A DNA stretch of 64,000 nt from positions 62,001 to 126,000 of the forward strand of contig NZ_LRXL01000045.1 of NCBI RefSeq assembly GCF_001637325.1, read 5' to 3'. The number at the start of each line of letters is the position of its first letter. Position 1 is the stretch's first letter. The notes beneath the pieces are model-generated. The model ran no database searches, was not told the origin of the DNA, and saw only the letters and a list, made by a program, of their open reading frames with translations. Made by a program: the position numbers and the translations under genes. Below are positions 6,838-15,416 of the stretch, piece after piece. The DNA is from Cochleicola gelatinilyticus. Its GTDB lineage: Bacteria; Bacteroidota; Bacteroidia; Flavobacteriales; Flavobacteriaceae.

Positions 6838-9348
6838 TTAGTTTTCCTTTTTTGCTTTCATCTCTTCAGAATGAAGTCTTTTAGCCTCATTAAAACTGTT
6901 CACAAAGTCTTTAGTATTAGTAGATAATTCAGATAATAATTCATAATACAGTTTGTCTCCATTATCACCATTGGTTAAAATCACTACACCTTGTTTTAAA
7001 TCTGGAAATAGTTGCATTATGGTACGTACTCCTGGATCTCTTCCGTCATGATACATCATTTTTTGCCCTGATTTAAGTTTAACCGACATCCAACCATTGC
7101 CATATTTAACAAGGTCTCTAAATAACGATGAATTTTGTTCCGTCATTTCGGCATATAGTGTGTTTGAGATTCCGGCACCTTCTAAAATGTGAACCCCAAA
7201 TTTTAAATAATCGTTTGCTGTTGCTAAAATATTTCCGGCTCCACTTGCATTATAGTATTTATAGGTCTCGAGCATTTTGCCTTCTGCATTATAATTTTCA
7301 GCATAATTATTTGGGTTCATTGTACCATTCCACCAAAACCTTATGTTTTTCATGTCTTGTTTATTAAATAATACCTTTTGAACAATATCTTCCATTGGTG
7401 TTTTGAATTTTGCTTCTAAACTCCGCATCACATAATCAAAACCTTCTCCTGAATACTCTACTTTTTCTCCTGGCTCAAACAAGAATTGAAGTTTTCCTGA
7501 CTCCGTTTGAAATCTCCAGTTTGGGAAACCAGTTTGCATATTTAAAACAAGTCGTGTTGTTATTTTTTTCGTTCTAGGATCATCCTTAATATCTGGATCC
7601 ATCCAATAATTATATAAAGGTTCATCTAAATCCCATAAGCCCAAATCTACCAACTTATAGATCGTTGTAGCCAAAATTGGTTTTGTTATGGATGCCACCT
7701 TAAAAACAGTATTGTTAGTTGCTTTTTCACCATTACTTTGTACACCAAAGGTTTTTGAATAGGTAATTTTATTATCATTAATAAGGCCAACACTTACTGT
7801 AGGCACATTGTAAGTTACCATCCAACCTTTAATTTTTTCTTCTAAAGCAGCATTAATTTCAAAACTGTTATAATCTACATGTTGATGATCGTAGCTTATC
7901 ACGCGAGTTAACTTCCAACCATCATCTGTATTGTTCCAAAGTTGAACAATTTTAGCCATGTCCATTAAAAACTCCGTACCATCTTTTCTAGTTTCATAAA
8001 ATTTATGATCTGCAATTTGCATGACGCCATAATTGATTAGAGGAAATATTTCTAGTGATTCCTTTATCAATTCACGACGCTGAAAGTTCTTTTCTCCAGC
8101 ATTTTGCTTTTTCCAATTGCGCTTAAAACCGTTAATGAAACTTTCCGAAGTTATATTGGTTAAACCTCCTTTATCGTGATAAAATTCAAAATCAGGTGAC
8201 AATGCTTTTTGTAAATAGGCATCATCTTGTGTGTTAAAAGCCGCATTAAATAGTAAGCTATCTTGCTTAAATATAGTTTCTATTAATTGCGCTTTACTTT
8301 CTTCTTTTTGATATAACGCAAACACCTCATTAACTAAATCCTTAAAACCTTTATTTTGTGCATTAGTATTATAAGCAATAGAAACATTTAGTGTTGGAAA
8401 ATAAACAACCCAAGAACGAAAACCATCAATGCCTCCTGTATGACCAATAGCATCGGCATCATCTAAAGTATAGTTCATTAACCCAAGACCATACAAGTCT
8501 TTTGGAGGTAACATTTTTTTCAAGCTTCCGTTAGAGATAATCTTATTGCTAAAAAGTAAATTGATAAATCTATTTAAATCTGTTGGTGTAGATACAATAC
8601 CTCCAGCACCTAAAGGCATAGAGTGATGAACTGTTGAACTTAACGCCCAATTTTCTTTCTTCTCATAGGAAACCGCTTCGTTTTTTTGGGTTCCCATGAT
8701 ACCACCATAATAGGTGCTGGTCAATTTATAGGGTTTGATGATACGATCATTCAAAACTTCTGAAAACGATTTACCTTCAATATCTTCTAAAATATAAGAC
8801 AGAATCACATAACCATTGTTATTATATAACTGCTCTGCGTCTGGCTCTGACTGTACACCTAACTTCACAAACTGTGCTAGCATTTCTGTTCTGGTATGTT
8901 CGATTTCAATCCATTTTGCCATGTCTTCATTATGAACAATTTCTTTAAAACCACTTCTGTGACGCAATAAATGTTCAATGGTAATCCTTTTTGCATTTGG
9001 AAGTTTTGGAAAATACGTTGCAAGCTTGGTATCCAAACGTAACTTGCCTTCTTCTACAAGTTGCATTATCATTGTAGCTGTCATCGTTTTTGAGATACTA
9101 CCAATTCTATATCTTGTTTGTAGAATTGTTGGTGTTTTGGTAACTATATTTTGATAACCGAAAGCACGATTATACACTTCGTTTCCATGCTTAAAAATAG
9201 AGATGCTACCATGACCAAGATCATTGCGTTCAATGGTATCTAAATAGGCATCGATAGTTTTGTTTTTGTTGAATTGTGCGTTTGCCTGTAGCGAAAAAAA
9301 GGCAATAAAAAGGATAGCGATTACTCGCGAAATTGTAAATGATTTCAT
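6838..9348 (-). CDS. Secreted beta-lactamase/NTF2-like/beta-lactamase triple fusion
   Basis: An 836-residue exported protein (signal peptide 1-25 ending ANAQ) made of two serine beta-lactamase (class C/PBP4*-like) domains around an NTF2-like (DUF4440-type) domain. Domain 1 (about 30-345) has SISK at 84-87, YNN at 175-177 and HTGG at 303-306, all three active-site motifs. The middle domain is at about 355-495. Domain 2 (about 498-815) has SITK at 553-556, YSG at 632-634 (Asn of YxN replaced) and HDGR at 767-770 (third motif altered). Such proteins hydrolyse esters, D-amino acid peptides or other amides in the periplasm; true drug resistance is unproven. The gene lies 35 bases after a small membrane-protein gene, so it is in the operon driven from the divergent ECF-type promoter. 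Confidence 0.88.
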   Translation of the reverse strand: MKSFTISRVIAILFIAFFSLQANAQFNKNKTIDAYLDTIERNDLGHGSISIFKHGNEVYNRAFGYQNIVTKTPTILQTRYRIGSISKTMTATMIMQLVEEGKLRLDTKLATYFPKLPNAKRITIEHLLRHRSGFKEIVHNEDMAKWIEIEHTRTEMLAQFVKLGVQSEPDAEQLYNNNGYVILSYILEDIEGKSFSEVLNDRIIKPYKLTSTYYGGIMGTQKNEAVSYEKKENWALSSTVHHSMPLGAGGIVSTPTDLNRFINLLFSNKIISNGSLKKMLPPKDLYGLGLMNYTLDDADAIGHTGGIDGFRSWVVYFPTLNVSIAYNTNAQNKGFKDLVNEVFALYQKEESKAQLIETIFKQDSLLFNAAFNTQDDAYLQKALSPDFEFYHDKGGLTNITSESFINGFKRNWKKQNAGEKNFQRRELIKESLEIFPLINYGVMQIADHKFYETRKDGTEFLMDMAKIVQLWNNTDDGWKLTRVISYDHQHVDYNSFEINAALEEKIKGWMVTYNVPTVSVGLINDNKITYSKTFGVQSNGEKATNNTVFKVASITKPILATTIYKLVDLGLWDLDEPLYNYWMDPDIKDDPRTKKITTRLVLNMQTGFPNWRFQTESGKLQFLFEPGEKVEYSGEGFDYVMRSLEAKFKTPMEDIVQKVLFNKQDMKNIRFWWNGTMNPNNYAENYNAEGKMLETYKYYNASGAGNILATANDYLKFGVHILEGAGISNTLYAEMTEQNSSLFRDLVKYGNGWMSVKLKSGQKMMYHDGRDPGVRTIMQLFPDLKQGVVILTNGDNGDKLYYELLSELSTNTKDFVNSFNEAKRLHSEEMKAKKEN

Positions 9349-9383
9349 GTTCGTTTTTGATTAATTGATGATTTTTTGTAGTC

Positions 9384-9707
9384 TTATTTTTTTCGAAGGA
9401 TAAGATAACTACTTACTAAACCTATTCCTCCAAATAGAAATACCATTGATGTATAGGCTATTTCTTCTTCCAAAAGATTATTTTCATAAAGCAGATTTCC
9501 TATTAAGGAACCTATTGCTATACCAACTCCCAACAATCCAAATTTTAAAGCATCAGCTCTAAAGAACGGTTTTGGAAAATGTTCTGGTTGATCTGCAAAC
9601 AGTTCAAAAAGTTTCATACGTTCTCTATGTCTCGTGGTAAAAAATAAGTAAGCGATTCCTAGAATCAAACCTCCTATTATAAACATTGATACGATATCTG
9701 CATCCAT
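9384..9707 (-). CDS. DUF6249-like small membrane protein
   Basis: A 107-residue membrane protein read from the ATG at 9707. The longest frame starts at 9803 but would run through both promoters of the divergent region, so the inner start (MDADIVSMF) is preferred. It has an N-terminal helix (about 7-24), a charged segment RHRERMKLFELFADQPEHFP typical of the DUF6249 group found beside ECF sigma factors, and two more helices (about 53-70 and 84-103). It probably forms an operon with the downstream triple-fusion gene (35-base gap). A modulatory role in sigma signalling is an inference from position. Confidence 0.72.
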   Translation of the reverse strand: MDADIVSMFIIGGLILGIAYLFFTTRHRERMKLFELFADQPEHFPKPFFRADALKFGLLGVGIAIGSLIGNLLYENNLLEEEIAYTSMVFLFGGIGLVSSYLILRKK

Positions 9708-9731
9708 AAGTTGTAATTTTGTGTTCTCTTC

Positions 9732-9761
9732 GTAAGATGCAAGTAAAACGAAAGAGGTTAC
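9732..9761 (-). promoter_or_regulatory. ECF-type promoter, leftward copy
   Basis: On the minus strand the sequence reads GTAACC, 15 bases, GCATCTTAC. GTAACC is the complement of 9756-9761 and GCATCTTAC the complement of 9732-9740. The start codon at 9707 lies 25 bases further on. The same two boxes with the same 15-base spacer occur on the plus strand at 9796-9825, ahead of the sigma factor gene. Identity of both boxes and spacing points to one sigma factor reading both. Confidence 0.78.
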
Positions 9762-9795
9762 AAAAAAGGTGCTTTTATTTTTTTTTAGAAAAGCT

Positions 9796-9825
9796 GTAAC
9801 CATAAACAGAAAAGTTGCATCTTAC
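9796..9825 (+). promoter_or_regulatory. ECF-type promoter, rightward copy (autoregulatory)
   Basis: GTAACC at 9796-9801, 15 bases, GCATCTTAC at 9817-9825. It is the mirror image of the leftward copy at 9732-9761 and ends six bases before the sigma factor ATG at 9832, so the transcript would be almost leaderless. GTAAC-type -35 boxes are common among ECF sigma promoters. Confidence 0.78.
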
Positions 9826-9831
9826 ATAATA

Positions 9832-10395
9832 ATGACTAACCAAGATGACAGCTTTTATATCAATAAGGTGAAACAAGGCGACTTGCAGGCTTATACCTAT
9901 CTTGTTGACAAGTACAAGAATATGGCGTTTAGTATTGCCTTGAAGTTGTCAAGAAATACTGAAGATGCTGAAGATGCTGTACAGGAAAGTTTTATTAAGG
10001 CCTATCATAAAATCGATACGTTTGCATATAATTCTAAATTCTCTACGTGGCTATATAGTATTGTTTATAGAACAACAGCTTATAACTTGAGGAAGAATAC
10101 GATTAGCACGCAAGAGATTACTGATACAACGTTTCACAATCTTGAAGATGATGAAAATACTGATTTATCTGACGCTGAACAAAAACGATTTATTACAGAA
10201 GCAATAGATAAACTTCCAGAAATAGAATCAATAATTATAACATTATTCTACCTGAATGATAACACGATTGCCGAAATTGAAAGTATCACAGGACTATCAA
10301 AATCTAATATTAAAGTAAAACTTTTTAGAGCTCGTAAGGCATTAAAAATAGAACTGAAACATATTTTAAAAGATGAAATAAAATCCATTTTATAA
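9832..10395 (+). CDS. ECF-type RNA polymerase sigma factor
   Basis: A 187-residue sigma-70 family protein of the ECF class. Region 2 spans about residues 15-85, with AYTYLVDKYKNMAFSIALKLSRN, EDAVQESFIKAYHKIDTF and STWLYSIVYRTTAYNLRK; region 4 spans about 120-172, with DKLPEIESIIITLFYLNDNTIAEIESITGLSKSNIKVKLFRARKALK. The ATG at 9832 was chosen rather than 9769 because the latter lies upstream of the promoter boxes. Its stop overlaps the start of the next gene (TAATG), which implies translational coupling to a putative anti-sigma protein. Mirror-image promoters suggest it transcribes itself and the divergent membrane-protein/hydrolase operon. Confidence 0.9.
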   Translation: MTNQDDSFYINKVKQGDLQAYTYLVDKYKNMAFSIALKLSRNTEDAEDAVQESFIKAYHKIDTFAYNSKFSTWLYSIVYRTTAYNLRKNTISTQEITDTTFHNLEDDENTDLSDAEQKRFITEAIDKLPEIESIIITLFYLNDNTIAEIESITGLSKSNIKVKLFRARKALKIELKHILKDEIKSIL

Positions 10396-10865
10396 TGAAG
10401 AAAAAAATAGAAGAACAAGCCTTTTCTAATGTGTTAAAAAGAGCGACATTAAAGAAACCAAGTCCGCTTTTTACAGATCATATATTAGAGCAAATTCAAC
10501 AGGAACAAATGGAAGCAGCTTCTAGTGAGCTCATTTTTGAAAAAACAATTAAAACTGCTGAAACTGCCTATGCTCCATCTAATTTATCATATAATGTTAT
10601 ATCAAAACTGGAATCTCAAAAACAGACCTCGGTTGAATATGGTTCATTAATAAGTAAAAAAGTGAAATTTGTTTATGCGACTCTTATGAGTTTGGGCGTA
10701 TTTTATTTGTTGCTTTCTAGCACATTCTCATTAGATAAGTTACTAAATAGCTTTAGTGAATATTCAAGTAATTTTACATTGCTGTTTACAAGTTGCTTTT
10801 GCCTTATAGCTTTTGCTTTTTTAGATGTGTTTTTAAAAAATAGTAAGACTTTTAATATTTATTAA
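10395..10865 (+). CDS. Putative anti-sigma membrane protein
   Basis: A 156-residue protein whose start codon overlaps the stop of the ECF sigma gene by one base. The N-terminal 90 residues are cytoplasmic in character and helical; two membrane helices follow (about 92-112 and 127-146). It lacks the HxxxCxxC zinc motif of ZAS anti-sigma factors. The call rests on gene order, translational overlap and topology, which are typical for sigma/anti-sigma pairs; similarity to a named anti-sigma family is not seen. The gene ends just before the long repeat region begins. Confidence 0.65.
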   Translation: MKKKIEEQAFSNVLKRATLKKPSPLFTDHILEQIQQEQMEAASSELIFEKTIKTAETAYAPSNLSYNVISKLESQKQTSVEYGSLISKKVKFVYATLMSLGVFYLLLSSTFSLDKLLNSFSEYSSNFTLLFTSCFCLIAFAFLDVFLKNSKTFNIY

Positions 10866-10866
10866 T

Positions 10867-11008
10867 CCTTTTCCATTACACACACATTATGCTTCCCTCC
10901 TACGTCGTCGCATAAAAAGTGTTCCATTAACATCGTAGAAGACGCTTTTGAGAATAAATTTTTTAAAGAACCTGTAGTAACAACTTTCGCTTTTAGTCAA
11001 AGCTCAAG
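10867..11008 (+). repeat. Left flank of the dispersed repeat, copy L2
   Basis: This segment matches 15865-16048: CTCCTACGTCGTCGCATAAAA, AGAATAAATTTTTTAA and the run into TTACATAACG are shared. The other copy has about 55 extra bases after AAAAAGTGT. In one frame both copies encode INIVE(D/E)-(A/T)F-(E/Q)NKFFK, with conservative differences, so a short coding remnant is possible. Confidence 0.75.
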
Positions 11009-11164
11009 TTACATAACGCAGAACATTATAGTACATTTTATAAATAGGTTTACCCGGTGGGTGAAGCTATTTATAACACAGATGGCGCGTTGGCGAAATT
11101 ATGATGTTTCGAACTACCATTCTATTTATAAAAAAAATGATAGCTATAATTAGACGTTATGTAA
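11009..11164 (+). repeat. Palindromic attC-like element, copy 3 (best preserved)
   Basis: TTACATAACG (11009-11018) pairs perfectly with CGTTATGTAA (11155-11164); ATTATAG (11025-11031) pairs with CTATAAT (11144-11150); TTTATAAATAG (11037-11047) pairs with CTATTTATAAA (11122-11132). The left spacer between the first two boxes is 6 nt and the right one 4 nt. The centre contains GC-richer pieces (CCCGGTGGG, GGCGCGTTGGCG). The size, about 156 nt, and the two-box design are like a long attC site, but no integrase gene is in view. Confidence 0.7.
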
Positions 11165-11657
11165 AATAGCCGCTACCAAGGGCTCGATTGTTTTATAAAA
11201 TCAAATTGCTTTGGCAATTTATTTTACACACAATTATCCATCGCTCGCTAACGCCAAAATAAAAGCTAACCTTTTTACTCTTATTAAAAATCGCGTATTC
11301 GATAAAATGTACGTAATAAAAAATTTTAGACGATTCTCGTAAGCTTGCCACAAGAGCATAAAATTACTCAGCGAGATAATTTCTATGCACTTGTTAACTT
11401 TAGAAGTTCAATTAATCCTTTTTTTAATGATTCATTATCTTTTGTCTTGAAACAAAAGAAACAAAAATTCAAGGCTGCATATAATTTTGGAAACAATTAA
11501 CGGCTTATTCGCTATATTTTAGGAAACATTAGAACTTATTAAGACTGCTTTGAAATCCCTTTTATAATTGTAACTCTTAAAAAACGGTTTTGCTAAACCC
11601 CTAAAATATACACGCTCATTTCTCCTTATTGTTTTACCAAAATTTTATGAGGCCAAA
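11143..11657 (+). repeat. Long dispersed repeat, copy R2
   Basis: This copy matches 6212-6790 closely, with scattered substitutions and without about 80 bases. It lies just downstream of the minus-strand CBM9-beta-lactamase gene ending at 11692, in the same relation as copy R1 to the triple-fusion gene. Its right third also matches 16231-16380. Confidence 0.85.
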
Positions 11658-11691
11658 CTGAACTTCAAAAGTCTTAAATTAAATGGTAATT

Positions 11692-13704
11692 CTAATTTTT
11701 ACCTCTCATAAGAAAGGCTTCTAATTCTTGACTCAATTTATGACCTGTATTGCTATTAGTGAATATAACAAATCCCATTTTCTTTTCTGTAAACAAAACA
11801 AATTCGCTTTGAAAGTCCCAATTACTGCCACCGTGCATTATGGCTTTTCCGTGATGTGTATCTTCTACGAAAAACCCTAATCCCAATCCTAAATCCCAAT
11901 ATGAGTTATTTGGTGATTCAAACCCTTTTGCTTTTACAATTCTCTTGAACATAGCATCGTATTGCTCTTCAGATAGTCCTTTCCTGTTACTCAATGCCGC
12001 TACAAACTCTGAAAAAGTCTTTGCTTCTGTGAGCATACTATGAGCAACACCAGGTTCTAATGCCATATCCCAATAGGTCGGATTTCCGGCTAAATGACCT
12101 TGTACCATTTTTAATTTGTCATTCCCTTTAAAATACAAGGGTTGCATTTGTAATGGCTCGATAACTTCTTCCTGAATTAATGTAAGAATGTCTTTTCCTG
12201 TAACTTTCTCAACTACCCTATGAAGATACTGGAAGGCTTCACCAGAATAACCATACGCTGTTCCTGGTTTGAAAAGCAATTCTGTTTGTCTCCCTTTTTT
12301 CCAACCTGATGGTCCTCCCCAAGCCCAATTAGGTAATCCAGATTGATGAGACAACACCATACGAGCAGTTATTAATTTATAATCTTCAATATGTTCAATA
12401 TTTTTAAATGGTAGTAAGGTATATAAAGGCGTATCTAAATCAATAACATCTCTATCTGCTAATCTGTTAACCACAAAAGCAAAAACGGCTTTGGTTACTG
12501 ATGCTGCTTGAAAAACGTTATCATCTTCAATTTTCTTTTTAGTGAGCATACTCTGCACACCATAATTTTTATGATAAACAAGCTTACCGTTATTGATTAA
12601 ACCCAAAGAAACGCCAGGAATTAAATAATAATCCATATGGGCTTCAATAAAGGCATCCACATCGGCTTTGGAAGCATCATTGAAATTATAAAGAACACCT
12701 TTACTTTTAAATTTGTCAATTGGTGGCTCAACTATATCTAATTGTAATGCGCCTGCTTTGGTTTCCATGTTCGATTTAATAATTATGTTAACTGCATTGG
12801 TTTCTTTAATTTGTTTTTGATTAAAATACCCATCACCAGCTAAAGGGTTTGTTAGTCTTTCAGCAAATGTTACATAATAGTTACCTGAAGGTAATTTTAA
12901 ATTATAGCGATTAAGCGAATCTATACTTGCATCAACATATAATTTATTATTTATAACTGAAGTAATACGAACCTTTTTGGGCAAGGGCTGTTCTATTTCA
13001 TTTTTCCAACCTATAAAACCTTCAAGTTGTCCAAATGTGGTTTTTGGTGCTGTTAAAACCACATCACCTAATTGACCTGAATTATATTCTTTATTAAATC
13101 CATTTCCATAACCCAAATCCCAATTGATATAGGTCGTTTGATCTTGATTGGTATCCACATCACCAAACATAAAATCAACCCCTATTGATGTGTTTTCTTG
13201 AATATATTTACCTAAAAACAGACGACCTTCAAAAAAGTATTTACCTTCTTTTTTTATAATTTTATACTCAAAATCATCTAAAGTCAAAAACTGATGTATA
13301 GGGTCTTTTGCTGAAGTATGCTTTACCATTTTTAGAGCATCATTTTCAATAGAAAAAACAATCATACTTGGTGCATTAGGTATATGTGCAGCATTGATGT
13401 AAATGTCGATAAAATCTTTTTTAGAATAAACATCGTCCATTATTTCAATATTAAAATAAAGTGATTGCGCCTTAATGTTATAGCCTAAATTTATTTGGGC
13501 ATTAAAATCATTTTTGCCATCTAGAGGATTAGCAACGACTTCTTTAACTGAAAATGTCGAAATGTTTGTAGGCCAATCATTTAAATTGCCATCTATGGTA
13601 ATATTGTTTACATGAATGGCGAATGCTATTTTTCCGTTATGAGCGTATGTAGTTTGGGTTAGTGCAAGAAAGCACAACCCTAATAAAAATTTAAATAGTG
13701 TCAT
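11692..13704 (-). CDS. Secreted CBM9-like/beta-lactamase fusion
   Basis: A 670-residue exported protein. After a signal peptide (1-21) residues about 25-218 resemble a carbohydrate-binding family 9/DOMON-type domain (ITIDGNLNDWP, DDVYSKKDFIDIYINA, GVDFMFGDVD, INWDLGYGN). A short beta domain (about 222-320) links to a serine beta-lactamase domain (about 345-668) with SVTK at 402-405, YSG at 486-488 (Asn of YxN replaced) and HGG at 624-626. The protein probably binds a glycan or wall component and hydrolyses an ester or amide nearby. Its ATG overlaps the end of the upstream BlaR1-like gene by one base, so it is the last gene of a blaI-blaR1-hydrolase operon. Lactam hydrolysis is not shown by the sequence. 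Confidence 0.85.
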   Translation of the reverse strand: MTLFKFLLGLCFLALTQTTYAHNGKIAFAIHVNNITIDGNLNDWPTNISTFSVKEVVANPLDGKNDFNAQINLGYNIKAQSLYFNIEIMDDVYSKKDFIDIYINAAHIPNAPSMIVFSIENDALKMVKHTSAKDPIHQFLTLDDFEYKIIKKEGKYFFEGRLFLGKYIQENTSIGVDFMFGDVDTNQDQTTYINWDLGYGNGFNKEYNSGQLGDVVLTAPKTTFGQLEGFIGWKNEIEQPLPKKVRITSVINNKLYVDASIDSLNRYNLKLPSGNYYVTFAERLTNPLAGDGYFNQKQIKETNAVNIIIKSNMETKAGALQLDIVEPPIDKFKSKGVLYNFNDASKADVDAFIEAHMDYYLIPGVSLGLINNGKLVYHKNYGVQSMLTKKKIEDDNVFQAASVTKAVFAFVVNRLADRDVIDLDTPLYTLLPFKNIEHIEDYKLITARMVLSHQSGLPNWAWGGPSGWKKGRQTELLFKPGTAYGYSGEAFQYLHRVVEKVTGKDILTLIQEEVIEPLQMQPLYFKGNDKLKMVQGHLAGNPTYWDMALEPGVAHSMLTEAKTFSEFVAALSNRKGLSEEQYDAMFKRIVKAKGFESPNNSYWDLGLGLGFFVEDTHHGKAIMHGGSNWDFQSEFVLFTEKKMGFVIFTNSNTGHKLSQELEAFLMRGKN

Positions 13705-15416
13705 TAGTTTTTGTTTAGATAAACGTTTCCGCTTAAAATTTTGAAGTTATAATCAACGTTGGCTTTACCAATTTTTAGACTATGCTTGTTTGTTTTTTGT
13801 GAGTCAAATTCTGAAATGACTTTACCATCTTGAATCTCATAGGAAATGTTTGCATCTAAATCGTTTTGAAGAGCTAATTCTATGTGTCCGCTTGTGGTGG
13901 TAAAGGTTGAACTTTGTGTCGGGTTTTCGGCATAAGACGCTTTAATTCCTCCACTTATTGTATAAGCATTTGTTGCACCAGATACATTTTCCAAATTAAT
14001 AGAACCGCTTATATGGTTTACCATAATAGTATTAGTATTAACATCTTTCACTAAAATATCACCTCCATTTACAGTCCTTAAATTCAGGTTAATACCTTGA
14101 GGAACTTTAATGGTATAGTGCATTTGAAAGGTATAATCAAAACAAGGCTTGCCATTACAATCATTTTGAAACGATAATTCATTGTTTAGCTTATTATACT
14201 TGGCTTGAGGCGAATCTAAATACACAAATTGACCATTATTATCTTCTGTTGTTAGGATATTTATTTCGTCAATACCTCTTTGCAATTCTTTATCAGAAGT
14301 GGCTGAAATGACTTTTTCAATTTCAATTTTCACAACGTCACCATCAAAAGCTTGTATATGAATAGCACCTGTAATATTGCTAATGGATAAAACATTATTT
14401 TTTGATTTATTTGAAAATTTTAACTCTTTTGTTATGATTTCCCTATGGATTTTATTCTCTGTTGCAGTTGAAAGGGTATCTGAACCTAAAGTATTATTTG
14501 TAGGCAAATAGGTCGCATTTAAAATAGAAACCGATAATAGTAACATAGGTACTAAAACCAAGTACTTCCAGCTTGATTGCGCAGAAGATTTTTTTGAATT
14601 CATCATAGTTATTCGTTTTTGTAAGATTGATTGATTATAATTTGTTGTAAAATTTAAAGGATGTTGCGGTACAGAAACTTTGAGCAGGCTCATTTGATAA
14701 CTTTCCGGCTCTACTCCTACCATTATTAGCTCGTTATCTGTTAAAAATTCTAGATTATTAGAAATACTCTTTTTTAACGACCACATTAAAGGATTAAACC
14801 AGAAAATGATAATTCCTAGTTCTGCAATTAGCATATCTATAGAATGGTATTGATTGATATGTACTTTCTCGTGAGCAATGATTTGCTCGTAAGTATCATT
14901 ATTATACAATGTTGGGTTTATAAAAATCCATTTATAAAATGAAAAAGGCGGACTATTATCTGTAAGTTCATAAATCTTAATGGCCCCATCTTTAATGGAT
15001 TCTAACCTGCTTTTTTTATACAGTAGTAATAGAAACTGAATCAAAAATCCAATAAAAAACAAAGCAATTCCACCAAAATAAGCATACCATAAAATTTGAG
15101 AAAGTGAATATGTAGTTGTATCATTTTCAGGTATAAGACTTGTTGCTTCTGTCTCTTCCCTATTTTCTTTTGTTGGTACAGTAACTATCGAATTAGCATC
15201 GCTCTTCCAGTTAAATAATGTAACCTTATTGCTTAATTCTTTATTAATAGAAAGTTGTTGCGGAACTCTTAAAAAAGGTAATGTGGTACTTGCTATTATA
15301 ATTCCTAATAGGATTATTCTATTCAATTTGTAAAAAGTTTCTTTTCGTAATACCAGCAAGTAGAATACGTAGAGTACCGAAAGTAGTATGGTACTATGTA
15401 AAAGATAAGGTATCAT
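13704..15416 (-). CDS. BlaR1/MecR1-type M56 peptidase fused to DUF4097-like beta domain
   Basis: A 570-residue membrane protein. Four hydrophobic helices (about 3-22, 33-48, 107-133 and 290-305) surround an M56 metallopeptidase core with HEKVH at 182-186 and the following helix containing ELGIIIFWFNPLMWSLK, as in BlaR1/MecR1. Instead of the usual penicillin-binding sensor domain, the exported C-terminal part (about 335-568) is a repetitive beta structure like DUF4097 putative adhesin domains (SGSINLENVSGA, SGGIKASY, SGHIELAL). In BlaR1 systems the peptidase inactivates BlaI after signal binding. The sensor replacement means the signal is probably not a classic beta-lactam. It overlaps blaI by four bases and the hydrolase gene by one. 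Confidence 0.86.
   Translation of the reverse strand: MIPYLLHSTILLSVLYVFYLLVLRKETFYKLNRIILLGIIIASTTLPFLRVPQQLSINKELSNKVTLFNWKSDANSIVTVPTKENREETEATSLIPENDTTTYSLSQILWYAYFGGIALFFIGFLIQFLLLLYKKSRLESIKDGAIKIYELTDNSPPFSFYKWIFINPTLYNNDTYEQIIAHEKVHINQYHSIDMLIAELGIIIFWFNPLMWSLKKSISNNLEFLTDNELIMVGVEPESYQMSLLKVSVPQHPLNFTTNYNQSILQKRITMMNSKKSSAQSSWKYLVLVPMLLLSVSILNATYLPTNNTLGSDTLSTATENKIHREIITKELKFSNKSKNNVLSISNITGAIHIQAFDGDVVKIEIEKVISATSDKELQRGIDEINILTTEDNNGQFVYLDSPQAKYNKLNNELSFQNDCNGKPCFDYTFQMHYTIKVPQGINLNLRTVNGGDILVKDVNTNTIMVNHISGSINLENVSGATNAYTISGGIKASYAENPTQSSTFTTTSGHIELALQNDLDANISYEIQDGKVISEFDSQKTNKHSLKIGKANVDYNFKILSGNVYLNKN

Noticed and set aside
9708-9803. Extended N-terminus of the DUF6249-like protein
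   Set aside because: It would cover both ECF promoters and the opposite gene's leader; the inner ATG at 9707 gives the normal start.
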